Positions 46,501 through 64,000 of a stretch of 64,000 nucleotides of DNA are shown in pieces (the stretch's first letter is position 1; each line of letters starts with the position of its first letter). The notes beneath the pieces were generated by a model. The model had not been told where the DNA came from. It saw only the letters and a program-made list of their open reading frames with translations, and did not search any database. The position numbers and the translations under genes are program-made. The stretch spans positions 23,939,564 through 24,003,563 of the forward strand of contig NC_092571.1 in NCBI RefSeq assembly GCF_037975245.1, given 5' to 3'. The DNA comes from Apostichopus japonicus (Eukaryota; Echinodermata; Holothuroidea; Aspidochirotida; Stichopodidae).

Positions 46501-48098
46501 CTCCAGCACTTGGTTGGTGGTGATCCATATATAGCCATCTCTCTTTGCTGGGGGTGACGATCAGAAGCCATATGTTGTACTTTGCATACCACGTAACCAG
46601 GAATATCACACTTCAATTTCATTCGATACAACTTAGAAAGTGTCGGCCTGGGAAGTGATTTGCAGAGAAACTTCCAAGAGTGAAATACGTCATGAGTAAC
46701 AGTAATGTTTAATCGCTTTCTCTCTTTGCAGACGGGCTCGGCATCTCCAAGTTTACCAACTGACTCCGTCATGAGCATGTTTGGAAGTCCAGGTAAAACC
46801 CAATATTATATTAAACTGATTATTGAGGGTTTATTAGATTTTGTTTGTTTTTGCGGAAACTGAAAGTTGGCATTTGCCTCCCAAGTATCACGTTTATGCC
46901 ATCATTTTATCTTTTGATTACACTAGGACAATGTGATCCTAGGGTTTTCATTATCCTTCATATTGCTAAGTATTAGCTAGTCCTGTTTTTATATTATGAT
47001 GCCCTGGTTGTTTGCCGCTGTCATGGTAACTTATAGAGAGTAAGGCCTTATCTCACATTGATAGTTAATTCACAGAATTAAACATGAATATTACAATCTA
47101 TTAGCATAATTTTATAGCAAAGATATCAATATTTTAGCTCAGGTTAATTGGGAGGTACCCTCATTTTACTGATGCTTTCGAACAAATCTTTGTGTCTCTC
47201 AATAAGTCAATAATTTGGCAGTCGATGTACTCAATGTAACTTAATTCTCTCAACATTGTATATGATTTCAGAAGAGAAACCATGTTGTTGGTTTGGTCCA
47301 ATAATGGCACAACATAGCGTTTAAAATCTCGAGTAAAAAACCTTTTCTTTTCAAAAAGCAAATATTAACATGTAGACTTATTCTACTACATGTTTGAAGT
47401 ATAGATACCTAGCCTGGCCTTATTTAAGAATGCCCGAAAGATAACAGGACCAGAGGTAGCCATCAATGTCATAAATTGTTCCGAACTAGTAACCAAGAGT
47501 AAAATTGTGACTTTTTGTGACAAAAGAAGAGTATGTCTGGAGCAAAGAAACATTTCTAAAGCAACTTGATTGAACCTGGCAAGTAGTGGAATATATTCAT
47601 GACAACCAAACCAAGTAAGTACATCAAATAACACCAGCGAGTCGGTCGTCACCAGCATTGCCCCCAAATGTGCTAGAAGTCAGATTAATGGTCACCTATG
47701 TTCAAATTTCCAGAAGCATTTCACTGCATGCCTCTCTTAAAGTGAAGTGATCCACACTGAGATACTCTAACACTTCTTCAACGGCTGAATTGATTTGGAA
47801 AAACCTATAGGGAAAGTACCATTGAAAACTTCTTTCAAATTTTGAAAATGCTAAATATAGTGGACCAATCCTGATGACCTTTAAGGTGACCTGATGACCT
47901 CTATCTTTCTTGCCTCTCATTCCAGTGGTCAGTGAGAGCTCAGAGGATAACTTCATGTCGTTGTTTGGACCTTCTTCCCAGCAGCAGGTCGGTGGAACTG
48001 CCTCTCAAGAGGAACAGGCGTCCGCTGCTTTCTCGTTCAACTTCACGCCCTCCTCCACATCTGCGGAAACAGATCGGACTTCATTCTCATTATTCTGA
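29425..48098 (+). CDS. SIX6OS1: SIX6OS1-like synaptonemal complex central element protein, 15 coding exons
   Basis: The vertebrate protein (C14orf39) binds SYCE1 in the synaptonemal-complex central element and is needed for meiotic synapsis. Exons: 29425-29497, 30295-30351, 31668-31794, 33274-33363, 34047-34249, 36364-36406, 38840-38945, 39470-39561, 40980-41163, 43321-43401, 43964-44069, 44804-45039, 45616-45681, 46732-46792, 47926-48098. All phases agree, giving 565 residues (human 587). Residues 1-240 are coiled coil. HYQSIWGNYQEKYESSP (near 120-136) resembles the YQLKYSETP segment of the vertebrate protein, followed by NWKTWIIEL. Residues 264-466 are Pro/Ser/Thr-rich. The C-terminus is Phe/Ser-rich and ends FSLF, like the vertebrate FTFF end. 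The donors at 36407 (GTATCC) and 41164 (GTAGAC) are weak. Identification rests on remembered family features plus matching length and layout, so a profile search should confirm it. Confidence 0.83.
33709..34020 (-). mobile_element. CR1/L2-like LINE 3' fragment, minus strand
   Basis: Minus-strand translation gives LKTYGYRSFEYSGSYLWNKLPDHIR and, after a frameshift, TFKSLLKTHLFTCSFVN and stop: the usual end of CR1/L2-type reverse transcriptases. The 3' end has the GCGC...TATATAG hairpin-type tail and (TTA)n at 33711-33730. Its truncated 5' end runs almost into the acceptor of SIX6OS1 exon 34047-34249. Confidence 0.7.
34386..34701 (+). mobile_element. tRNA-derived SINE, family A, copy 2 (best preserved)
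   Basis: Box A-like GTGGCCAATTGG, box B GGTTCGATTCC at 34437-34447, body CATTACGTTGTGTCCTTGGG, tail GTAAAGCGCTTTGCGACC...AAAGCGCTATATAAA and (ATT)n at the end. The tail resembles the 3' ends of the LINE fragments at 33709 and 59990, so those LINEs probably supplied its reverse transcriptase. It lies in a SIX6OS1 intron. Confidence 0.8.
35524..35760 (-). mobile_element. tRNA-derived SINE, family B, copy 2
   Basis: Minus-strand copy of the family at 21185-21432: reads GAGCTCAGTGGTTAACACCG (approximate head), box B GGTTCGAGTCAC, and the same body in reverse. The repeat tail (TGTATGTATG) lies at 35501-35523. SIX6OS1 intron. Less diverged than copy 1 in the box B. Confidence 0.8.
35925..36260 (+). 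mobile_element. tRNA-derived SINE, family A, degraded copy 3
   Basis: Shares GGCACTTTAATC, CCTCTCTTTGCCCAGGTG and AATGGGGACCTGTGAAATGA with copies 1 and 2. The tRNA head is poorly preserved. Confidence 0.5.
36540..38515. repeat. 21-bp minisatellite, about 94 units
   Basis: Alternating units GATGGTGCACGGTTTAATGTA and GATGATGCACAGTTATATTTA give a 42-bp higher-order period. As 21 is a multiple of 3, both strands stay open over long runs (plus: DGARFNV; minus: NRAPSTL). SIX6OS1 intron between exons 36364-36406 and 38840-38945. Confidence 0.96.
39742..40513 (+). mobile_element. LINE 3' end with 5' inverted duplication and poly(A) tail
   Basis: Sequence from 39841 to about 40360 encodes the C-terminal part of a non-LTR reverse transcriptase (YLGVTLNNDLSWGEHID, LNSRLYCLRKM, LICWGGN), followed by AATAAA and a long A run (40489-40513). 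Its first 89 bases (39841-39929) are repeated as a reverse complement at 39742-39830 with one mismatch and a 10-base loop. It lies in the SIX6OS1 intron between exons 39470-39561 and 40980-41163. Confidence 0.85.
41270..42680. repeat. Minisatellite of 20-22-bp units with a 66-bp higher-order period
   Basis: Units such as TCTCCTCTATATATGTGTGT, grouped in threes in the middle of the array. It reads through as a 22-residue hydrophobic repeat in one frame, which I regard as meaningless. SIX6OS1 intron. Confidence 0.94.
44145..44365. repeat. Imperfect 30-40-bp repeats (CTCTATATGAATCAGGCA)
   Basis: Five or so units such as TCTCTATATGAATCAGGCA; one more pair occurs at 44670-44725 just before the SIX6OS1 exon at 44804. 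Confidence 0.8.
45616..48098 (+). CDS. SIX6OS1: SIX6OS1 C-terminal exons with a repeated Phe-Gly motif
   Basis: The last three coding exons each carry one copy of a similar motif: DTFLSSFFGQ (exon 45616-45681), DSVMSMFGSP (46732-46792) and DNFMSLFGPS (47926-48098). The pattern is Asp-x-hydrophobic-hydrophobic-Ser-x-(Phe)-Phe-Gly. A weaker QPMFGAH lies in exon 43964-44069. The final exon then reads AFSFNFTPSS and ends TSFSLF before TGA at 48096-48098. The region looks disordered apart from these motifs. Confidence 0.8.
45805..45897. repeat. Short tandem repeat ATGAAATAAACAATCAC
   Basis: About four units with the core TGAAATATGAAATAAACAAT. Confidence 0.85.
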
Positions 48099-48263
48099 AT
48101 CTGTTGCAGCCTTCGATTGTGGATGTCGTTATCTACAGACTTTTCTCACTTTATGTGACTTTCATTTCATTTTATTGTTATCTTAGATGAATTGAAATTC
48201 ATTATCAGTATGTTTGTCTTTCCTTCTACCTTGTTTTGATGTTTATTGCCACGTCAGAGCTAT

Positions 48264-48269
48264 AATAAA
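48264..48269 (+). terminator. Poly(A) signal AATAAA of SIX6OS1
   Basis: AATAAA 166 bases after the SIX6OS1 stop codon, in AT-rich sequence with GT-rich sequence just downstream (TGCTGTGTTGGC). The likely 3' UTR is 48099 to about 48290. Confidence 0.65.
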
Positions 48270-48390
48270 GTTGATATCCGTATTAAATGCTGTGTTGGCT
48301 AATATCTGAATCATATGAAAAGATGTATATGTTACAATAGGAGCAGAATGTAATTAAATACATTTAAAACCTTTCTAATTATTTTTGTGT

Positions 48391-48522
48391 AAAAGTAAGT
48401 TGGCCTGACGTTTCGATCCTAGCAGGATCTTCTTCAGAGGCTAAATGACAAGTTACAGTAACAGAGGGGACAAAAACACGCACAGAATACAGACAGGTTA
48501 ATGAGCACGGTGAACACAATTA
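48391..48522 (-). mobile_element. Penelope-like element fragment, copy C, with 15-bp target duplication
   Basis: 132-bp insertion just downstream of SIX6OS1, flanked by direct repeats TAATTATTTTTGTGT at 48376-48390 and 48523-48537. On the minus strand it carries the intact hammerhead-like core (48441-48403): GCCT, CTGAAGA, A, GATCCT-GCT-AGGATC, GAAA, CG, TC, AGGC. The short size with a long target duplication fits a 5'-truncated retroelement insertion. Confidence 0.65.
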
Positions 48523-48939
48523 TAATTATTTTTGTGTTTGAATTCCATAGTTAATTAGTTGATAGTTTGTCTGAATGAATGGATGGAGTTCTGACTCCTG
48601 ATTGGTTGAATCTACAGTTGAAATGATACACAAAAAAAAAAAAAATGCCTAGTTCACTGTTTATAAAAACCACTCGATAAGTTTCAAAGTAATCAACAGT
48701 ATAGAGAGAAAAGCCATTTTGTTTGTATGTTGGTTTGTGACTTTAAACAACAACAAAAATTATAATTCGTTCTGAAATATTTGCACAATAAAAAAAATAG
48801 AGAAAAAGAGTATTAACTAAATCAGGAGTGTTAAAGGTATGGTGAGGAAACAAGTTTATTGTAATGTAGTGCTCTGGGTATTTTGATGGTATTTAGGTAT
48901 GTATGTTCATGTATGTGTGCAAGTTTGTTTTATGATGTG

Positions 48940-49310
48940 ATCGATAAGGGATAAGGCAAGGGATTTGCAATCAATGGATCATTGCTCTGTTCTGGGTAGA
49001 TCATTGTAATATATCCTTGGGCAAGCTGGCACTTAATCTCCATTTGCCCGTCCCTAAGTCAGGTGCCTAAATGGGGACCTGCAAGGGTAACTTGTAAATA
49101 TAGTGTCAAGGGTGCACCCCAATTGTGGCTGCACCCCATGAGATGTACCCAAGGAGACATGCAAATATCATGCACTGCAGTGGTCCAGATGGGGTCTGTT
49201 TGAATAGGTGCGTGGGTGTGACAAATAATCAATGACCTGGCATTAACTGTTGTTAATAGTCGTTTTAGAGGGCCTTTGGCTCGATACAAGGTACAAATTT
49301 GAACCATTTA
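48940..49310 (+). mobile_element. tRNA-derived SINE, family A, degraded copy 4
   Basis: Shares CCTTGGGCAAG, AAATGGGGACCTGCAAGG and the end segment GGCTCGATACAAGG with copy 3. It contains extra sequence in the middle. It lies in the spacer between SIX6OS1 and the receptor gene. Confidence 0.45.
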
Positions 49311-50292
49311 ACTCACAGTTAACTCTGTAAACTTCACCGCCCCCCCCCCTAAGAAAGAACAGGGGGGAGAAGAAATAAAAGCAAAATATTTCTTGTGATA
49401 TATTTTCAATGCTTTACAGCAGTTTATTACTATTATTTTGTTTTCAGCCATCTCATGTATATTCACTCTTACAGGTATATAAGCAGCTTTTACAAAACAC
49501 ATGTAATTAATCAACACTTATTTAGGAAGCTCTTTTGTGCAAAGAGACAAAAGGTCAATTTTAATTGGAAAAACTTTGGGTTCTTTTACAGATTATTGAG
49601 GAGCTTGTTGTGTCATCAGCCTTGCACACGACTTTGAAAATACAGAGAGTAATTCAAATATTTTAATTATCGCTGATGCGATAGGTAGAACAAATGAAGA
49701 ATGATGACATTTAGGCAGAATATCAAACTCGATATTTCAACGTAGTCCAAACAGTAGGGGAAAAAAATGAGCTGCAACTGATTTTGCTACAGCTAGTTCC
49801 AGATTTCAAGATATTCACCTGTAAAAAATATTCTGAATGCCCGGAAGGATCCTTTAAGGCTAACTTGAGGATGACGTCAGCTCCCTCAGTGCAAGCATGA
49901 ATGCTTAAAGTTAATCCATTTTTTTAAATCAATTTTTAAGAACTTCACCATAACCTATTCTTTTAACTTCATATATACAACACTGAGAGCACCCTTAGAT
50001 AATTTTCACTCAACCACCCATTTCGTGACAAATTGAAATGCATAGTCAAATGTGCTATTATTGTGAGGTAATAAACAGCCTCCTTTGTTTTCATGTCGAG
50101 GCTTCGACTTGTACCCGAGTAACTGACGTAATGAACCTCATGGTATGGACTTTAAAGTAGTGCCGTAGTATTGCCTATCAGTGATTAATGAGCCTTTGTG
50201 TTTGGGAGCGCCAGGATTACGAAACCTGTAACTTGAATATGACTGATCCTCAGATGTTTAAAGAAACATTTCTCAAAATAAAATACATGTAT

Positions 50293-50321
50293 GTATATAT
50301 ATATATATGCATACATACATG

Positions 50322-50355
<34 letters not shown>

Positions 50356-50410
50356 CATATATTTATATATACATTTATATACACATATATATATATATAT
50401 ACATATATGT
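50293..50410. repeat. TA/CATA microsatellite
   Basis: Runs of TA with CATACATA and GTATA interruptions. Confidence 0.93.
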
Positions 50411-52189
50411 TATAGAAACACAACATGCACTGATAGGAATGGTTTTGGAACGGTCTAAAAATTATCAAAATTCATTTTGTGCCTAAAGGTCATCCTTTAG
50501 GGGCAGCCCACTTGTCCCTACAAACCACCTTGGTTAGAAGTAGCCCTTTCATTGTCGGAGTTTGCAACAACAAAAATAGTTTCAGACAATTTATATTCAA
50601 ACAATGAAATATCTACAACTGCTAACCGAGGGGGAGGGGTGGGTGAGTGGGGGGGGGGAGGTGGATCTCTTACAAAGATGAGACTTTCCGCAAGTTTTCT
50701 CTTTTTCTTTAAATCAAAAGTAAACCATGAAAATGAACCGTACGTGACATTAAAACATATCAAGCTCCCTTAAAAGCCGTGAGTAACCTGTAGGCATTTT
50801 CTAAATTTCATTACTTACGGTCTTACAGGAAATTAACCATATGTACAAATTTGGTCAGACAAAACCCTATGACAATACATTCACCGAAATCTATATTTAC
50901 AGTTCTCTTTTTAGGGGGGGGGGGGCTATTTTCAAACATTGTTCAAGTTTTTAACTCTTATATTATTGTACGGCATTGAAAAAAGGGAAATTCACCCTTT
51001 CAGTTGATAACTTTGATGTTAACTGGTGAATGGTTTTCATTCAAACTTTACATTTATGTTTAATTCTACTTAGAGCTCGGAAACTAGTACTAATTGTTCT
51101 AGTTCTTGTCTGTTTTTGGTCTTAATATCAATCAAATATTTTACAAGAAAAAAAAGAAAAGATTAAGAAAGCAATTAAAGCAAAGCTTAAAGGTACGAAA
51201 CAGCAGCTGTAGGCGCTGTTCTTATTTAAAAGAAAAGAATATAAACAACTCTATGGTATATGTAGCATTTTCAAGGTTCTTTTTTCCCTTAAGTTTCAGC
51301 CAACTCCGTTATTCCTACAGATCAGAAAGAAAAACCAGTTAAGAATACAGTCAACTGTGAACACATATTTAAAGCTGCACGTCATAATGAGTAAAAAGTA
51401 AGGAACCTTTTAGGTGGGGTTGAATTCCAGGGCTTTCTTACCTAACCCCCACCCCCTTATATATCCACATCTGCTCTATGGCAGATAATAATTGTAGATA
51501 GATATATAGATATACTAATTATTAACAAAAATTACATTACAATAAACATACAAAATTTCAACCGCCCGCCCTTCCAAAAAAATAAAATAAATAAAAATCC
51601 TTTATAGTAATAAACTCTGACTTTTTAACATTTTATCGCCCTTACACTTTCCATATTAAAATGAGTCATTACATGCAAAACAATTTTGTCATTTTGTAAA
51701 CTAATTTCTCATTATTTGAAGTGTTAATTGACCAGTCCAGATGATGAACTAACTACATTGTGGTTCATTTGAGTATCAAAAATCCCTAACCAGATCCTAT
51801 ACTCAGAAATCTGCTTCCACATTATACAAAATACAACGCACAGCAACCAATGAAAGCTATTTTAGGCCCATACAAAAAATTACCAACAATAAAAGTTTCC
51901 ACCGTTCACTCTCCGCTCAATATTGATAGAAAGCCGAACCATACCAAACAGTAACAAGCTAGGTTCGCTTTAGACAGACAATTTTTGGTGTCTACGTGTC
52001 CCTGGTTCAGTGAAGTAAAGAAGGAGCAACATTTGAGTGCTACAATGAGGAGTCCTATTTTTCAAGCTAATCAGCTTTAAAATGTTCCTATAAGCGTGAT
52101 ATGTTTCAAAATTAACCTGCCCAAAGTTACTGTGGATTTACAGGGGAAACAAAAACAAGTGCGAACAAAAAATTGTCGAGATTGCATAA

Positions 52190-60708
<8,519 letters not shown>

Positions 60709-60891
60709 CTGTAAAGATACAATAAAGAAGTACATTAAATTGGCGCTAAAAGGGCCTAAAATGTGTCCTGCATCATTTTCACTACGGTACACTATACAGA
60801 GGAACAGACATGCGCAGTTAGACCCCCCCCGATCCTCCACAAAAAAATCAAATCTAGTATAAATTCTACTACGATATTAACTACTCGCTTT

Positions 60892-61265
60892 CAAGGGCGT
60901 AGGAACCGGGGGGGGGGGCTGGGGGGGCGCCAGCCCCCCAGTGAAAAACATGGGGGGCGGAAGTATCGTTCCGCCCCCCCCGCTCCGCAAGTCAGAAAAC
61001 CCCTTTTTCATTTCCAAATGAGAAAAAAATGTCATTTGAAGCACCAAATTGCATCTAAGGCCAGGTGAAAATGCAAAATTCTTTACAAAATGGAGTGGGT
61101 GTTGAAGTGTGCTATATTGCACCAAATTGCATCTGATACCACCTGGAAATGCAAAAAAAATCCAAAGGGGAGGGGGACACCCCCTCCCCTTAGACCCCTC
61201 CCCCAGGCCGGCCATCACTCTTCAGCCCCCCCCCCCCCACTCAAAAGTACCTTCCTACGCCACTG
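60892..61265. mobile_element. hAT-like MITE, family 3
   Basis: 374 bp, ends CAAGGGCGTAGGAA and TTCCTACGCCACTG, flanked by the perfect 8-bp duplication CTCGCTTT (60884-60891, 61266-61273). The interior repeats GCACCAAATTGCATCT twice. No coding capacity. Confidence 0.87.
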
Positions 61266-61273
61266 CTCGCTTT

Positions 61274-64000
61274 CGTGCTTTCAACCTTGCACTCGTACTC
61301 ATAACGATGATAATTCTACTTATCAATGTACGGCTGCTATATAATACTCGTTTCAACAGTCTGGTTATAGGAACAAGACAATTTGAATTCCGATCGAAAT
61401 ATTTCAGTCTGCGGAAGCAATACCGGGTTATTGAAAAAAACTGACCTTTGTAAGATAAAACATAAATTGCTAGCATATATTTCGGGATTGTCCCAAAACA
61501 TATGAATCATAAAGTAAACAGGAAAATTCCCCAGCCCCCCCCCCCAAAAAAATCTGAATAAATACGATAAAATACATTCAACTTAGCGGTCTTACAAACT
61601 GTGACGTCATTCATTGGGAAGCTGTTTATGTTCTCGACACATTTAACATGAATTTAATTATAACCCTAAACATTGCAACTATGTACACACCATTTCCCTG
61701 TGCTCTTGCAAATATTTATTATTTATAATCAACGAATTTTACACAAAACATTTCCGGTTAAAACAAAAAACGGAAAAGGAAGTGAAATATAATAATAATA
61801 ATAATAATAATAAAAAAGACAATATTAATTTTGGAATTAAAATAGGACTGCAGAGAAATAAAACTACACGAAGGACATTTTTTACCGGCTTGGATGCATC
61901 TGAATTCTGAATTTGACAATGCATGAACCCATTGCTGTTGTAATAAAAATTAATAGCGAAGTTGGCAAGGAAAGAAATGTAATTAATTAATTTTTATCAA
62001 TAATCCCAAGCAGCTGCAAGTCTGTATAGCGTTCGCTATCTTCCCTTTTGGTATAGTGTTAAAGAAGAGATCCTTCCTAACGTATCATATTCACCCCATG
62101 GCGACTGTAGAGTGTTACAGATATCATGCAGGTGTTTGGGTAAAGTATGAAGATGATTTCTAACACGAAACAAGGAAAAACTCTGCCCTGATGTGTACAT
62201 TTCACAGCAGTAAATGAACTTATCGAATGTGAAGGGTACCACGTGACCTCACTTTGGAAATGAAAGAATAATTAACTTTTTACTTCAAGTGAAGGATTTA
62301 ATAATCTGATATAATTAGAATTCTCTTTACCTGCGTCACCAGTCACTCATGAATGTTTTTTTTTTTTGTTAACAATTAATTTCCGAAGCCTTTCATACAT
62401 TAAATAAACAAAACCATAAACAAAGGATACATAGTATGTGGTAAACTTTCTACCATATTAATAGGCTAGGCGTCATTTTGTTTCACCATACTATATTATC
62501 CTCGTCTTTCTCGGAAACGGCTTTGAACTCTGTATAGGACCTTTCTATAATACTATCCCCATAGCAACACGTCCGGAAGTTTATAAAGGACATCTTAACG
62601 ACCCAAAGTAATGTGCAGAAACACTGCACGGTACTTTCCTTCGCGTGCAAAGTGTATTGACGTCATAAGTGTGACGTCATAGTGTGGCGTTTTAAGTGTG
62701 ACGTCATCACTAAAAATGGGCTAATCTTGGACAACTTCCAGTAGCCTTGATTAAAGCGTTAAAGTGACCCTGATCCAGCGGTCATACTTTATCATGATCG
62801 TATTATACAGAGCACACTCAGCATCGGTTAACGAAGGATCGGAGTTTATCGCTCCCTTCACACATTCGGGCTTTTTGACGTCTGCTGATGAGAGACAATT
62901 TATGAAACCTATACTGTTTGATCTGTTCAAATGATTTACGCGTAATTAACAACAAAAAATACCACACAGACTATATGATTCTGCTTTATTTGCCATAAGC
63001 AACATTTCTCGCCTTAGAGTCTCCTTATGAACTTTCACTGATTACTATTCTTTCTTTTTTCTGTCTTGTTTCTTGTTTTTTTCCTTTTTAATATCGATGA
63101 TATCTGGAAGTCACTCATATCGAGGTCGTTATGGGCAAAAATATATTTATGTATCTTAGTTCCGTTCCCATAAATAAACACACTGATCCAGGGGCTTGGG
63201 TTTACACGCTTGTCATAATTGTGTGTAGGAATATATATATATCTCTCAGCGCAGACTATTCAAAGCTGTTAACGGAGTTACAAAAGTAATTGTATGGATG
63301 TAGTGCTAGAAAGAGATGTGGCTGCATATATATGCAAATACTACATTAGACGTAAATTGATGTGTTTTTATTCGACGGCAATGCCTTCTTTTGAATCAGA
63401 AATAAAAAGTAGAAAATAAAAGACAAAAATAACAGAACCTTAACACTTAAATTTGTAACAATGAAGGGAAATGTGTATTAAATGAAAACATAAATATCAT
63501 GAAATATATACAATTAAAAGAGTTTTGCTCATGAAATTGATCTTAATTAAAACTGCCGCATGATTCTTAGTGTACATATATGTTCTTTATTTTGTATCTT
63601 ACGATAAAATGTAGAAAACTGACGGCTGTCGAGAGTTGCTAACCAATCAAGGAACATTGCTTTAAACACATCATTAAATTTCAATGCCTGACAGATTTTC
63701 CCCACTCCCCTACCCGCTAAACAAAGCATATATTATAATATGACTCTCCTATCTAGTCTACGAATGACAAGCTGCAATAGCGCCGACGGAGGGAGACACA
63801 TGATGGAGGTGACATACCCCCCCCCCCCGCTCCCCTTAGTTTTGTGAAACCATCAAAGTAACCCTTTTCATAGAAAGGAAACACCCCTTTTTGGTACAAA
63901 GGGTATCCTTTTTTCATTTAGAAACCATTTAAATATACTAGAAATTGTGGTTCGAGATGCACTAAAGATCTTTTTTGTGGGAAAATATGAGATCTACTTC
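61274..64000. other. Region upstream of the receptor exons, no gene found
   Basis: Expected to hold the receptor's signal-peptide exon or its long first intron. I found no minus-strand ATG with a hydrophobic leader followed by a donor in the right phase. AAT repeats at 61790-61813, a TGACGTCA-like cluster (GTGACGTCAT near 62672 and 62698) and C runs are visible. Confidence 0.5.

Larger units (their letters stand above)
48538..52189. other. Spacer between the 3' ends of SIX6OS1 and the receptor gene
   Basis: Contains a degraded SINE (48940-49310), a TA/CATA microsatellite (50293-50410) and several G or C runs. No coding sequence supported. The receptor's 3' UTR must lie within its right end. 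Confidence 0.6.

Noticed and set aside
63547-63729. 60-codon minus-strand ORF upstream of the receptor, considered as its first exon
   Set aside because: No hydrophobic leader and no donor in the required phase.

Overview
The window is animal nuclear DNA: AT-rich, with intron-rich genes, many microsatellites and minisatellites, and LINE, SINE and hAT-type repeats. Gene content and repeat style suggest an invertebrate deuterostome, and an echinoderm (for example a sea cucumber) is my best guess. That is an inference, not something I could test.

Three protein-coding genes account for the real coding sequence. (1) Positions 14-23178, minus strand: an FHAD1 orthologue (FHA domain followed by a very long coiled coil). 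I resolved 22 phase-consistent coding exons (1226 codons); the 3' end lies beyond the left edge. (2) Positions 29425-48098, plus strand: a complete 15-coding-exon, 565-residue orthologue of SIX6OS1 (human C14orf39), the synaptonemal-complex central-element protein. It has a TATA-containing non-coding first exon near 28431-28471 and a poly(A) signal at 48264. (3) Positions 52190-60708, minus strand: a nicotinic acetylcholine receptor alpha-type subunit. Its classical 45-bp and 110-bp exons and everything from the ligand-binding domain to the stop codon are present; the signal-peptide exon was not found. FHAD1 and SIX6OS1 are head-to-head across about 4.4 kb. SIX6OS1 and the receptor gene are tail-to-tail.

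The rest is introns and spacers rich in repeats. Recognisable items include: a LINE with an open reverse-transcriptase ORF nested inside another LINE (17515-19770); a LINE 3' end carrying a near-perfect 89-bp inverted repeat (39742-40513); other LINE 3' fragments (33709, 59990); and three tRNA-derived SINE families. There are at least five hAT-like MITEs with 8-bp target duplications. Three copies of a Penelope-like fragment are present, two of which keep a hammerhead-ribozyme-like core. A 36-bp stretch matches the branch-point-recognition end of U2 snRNA (26059-26094). Large tandem arrays lie at 6768-7270, 27240-28010, 36540-38515, 41270-42680 and 57957-58207.

Points most worth a second look: the receptor's M1-M2 loop, which lacks the conserved -1' glutamate and has one extra residue; a C-terminal phenylalanine-glycine motif repeated exon by exon in SIX6OS1; the hammerhead-like repeats; the U2-like segment; and several tandem duplications that have copied FHAD1 splice donors into introns.
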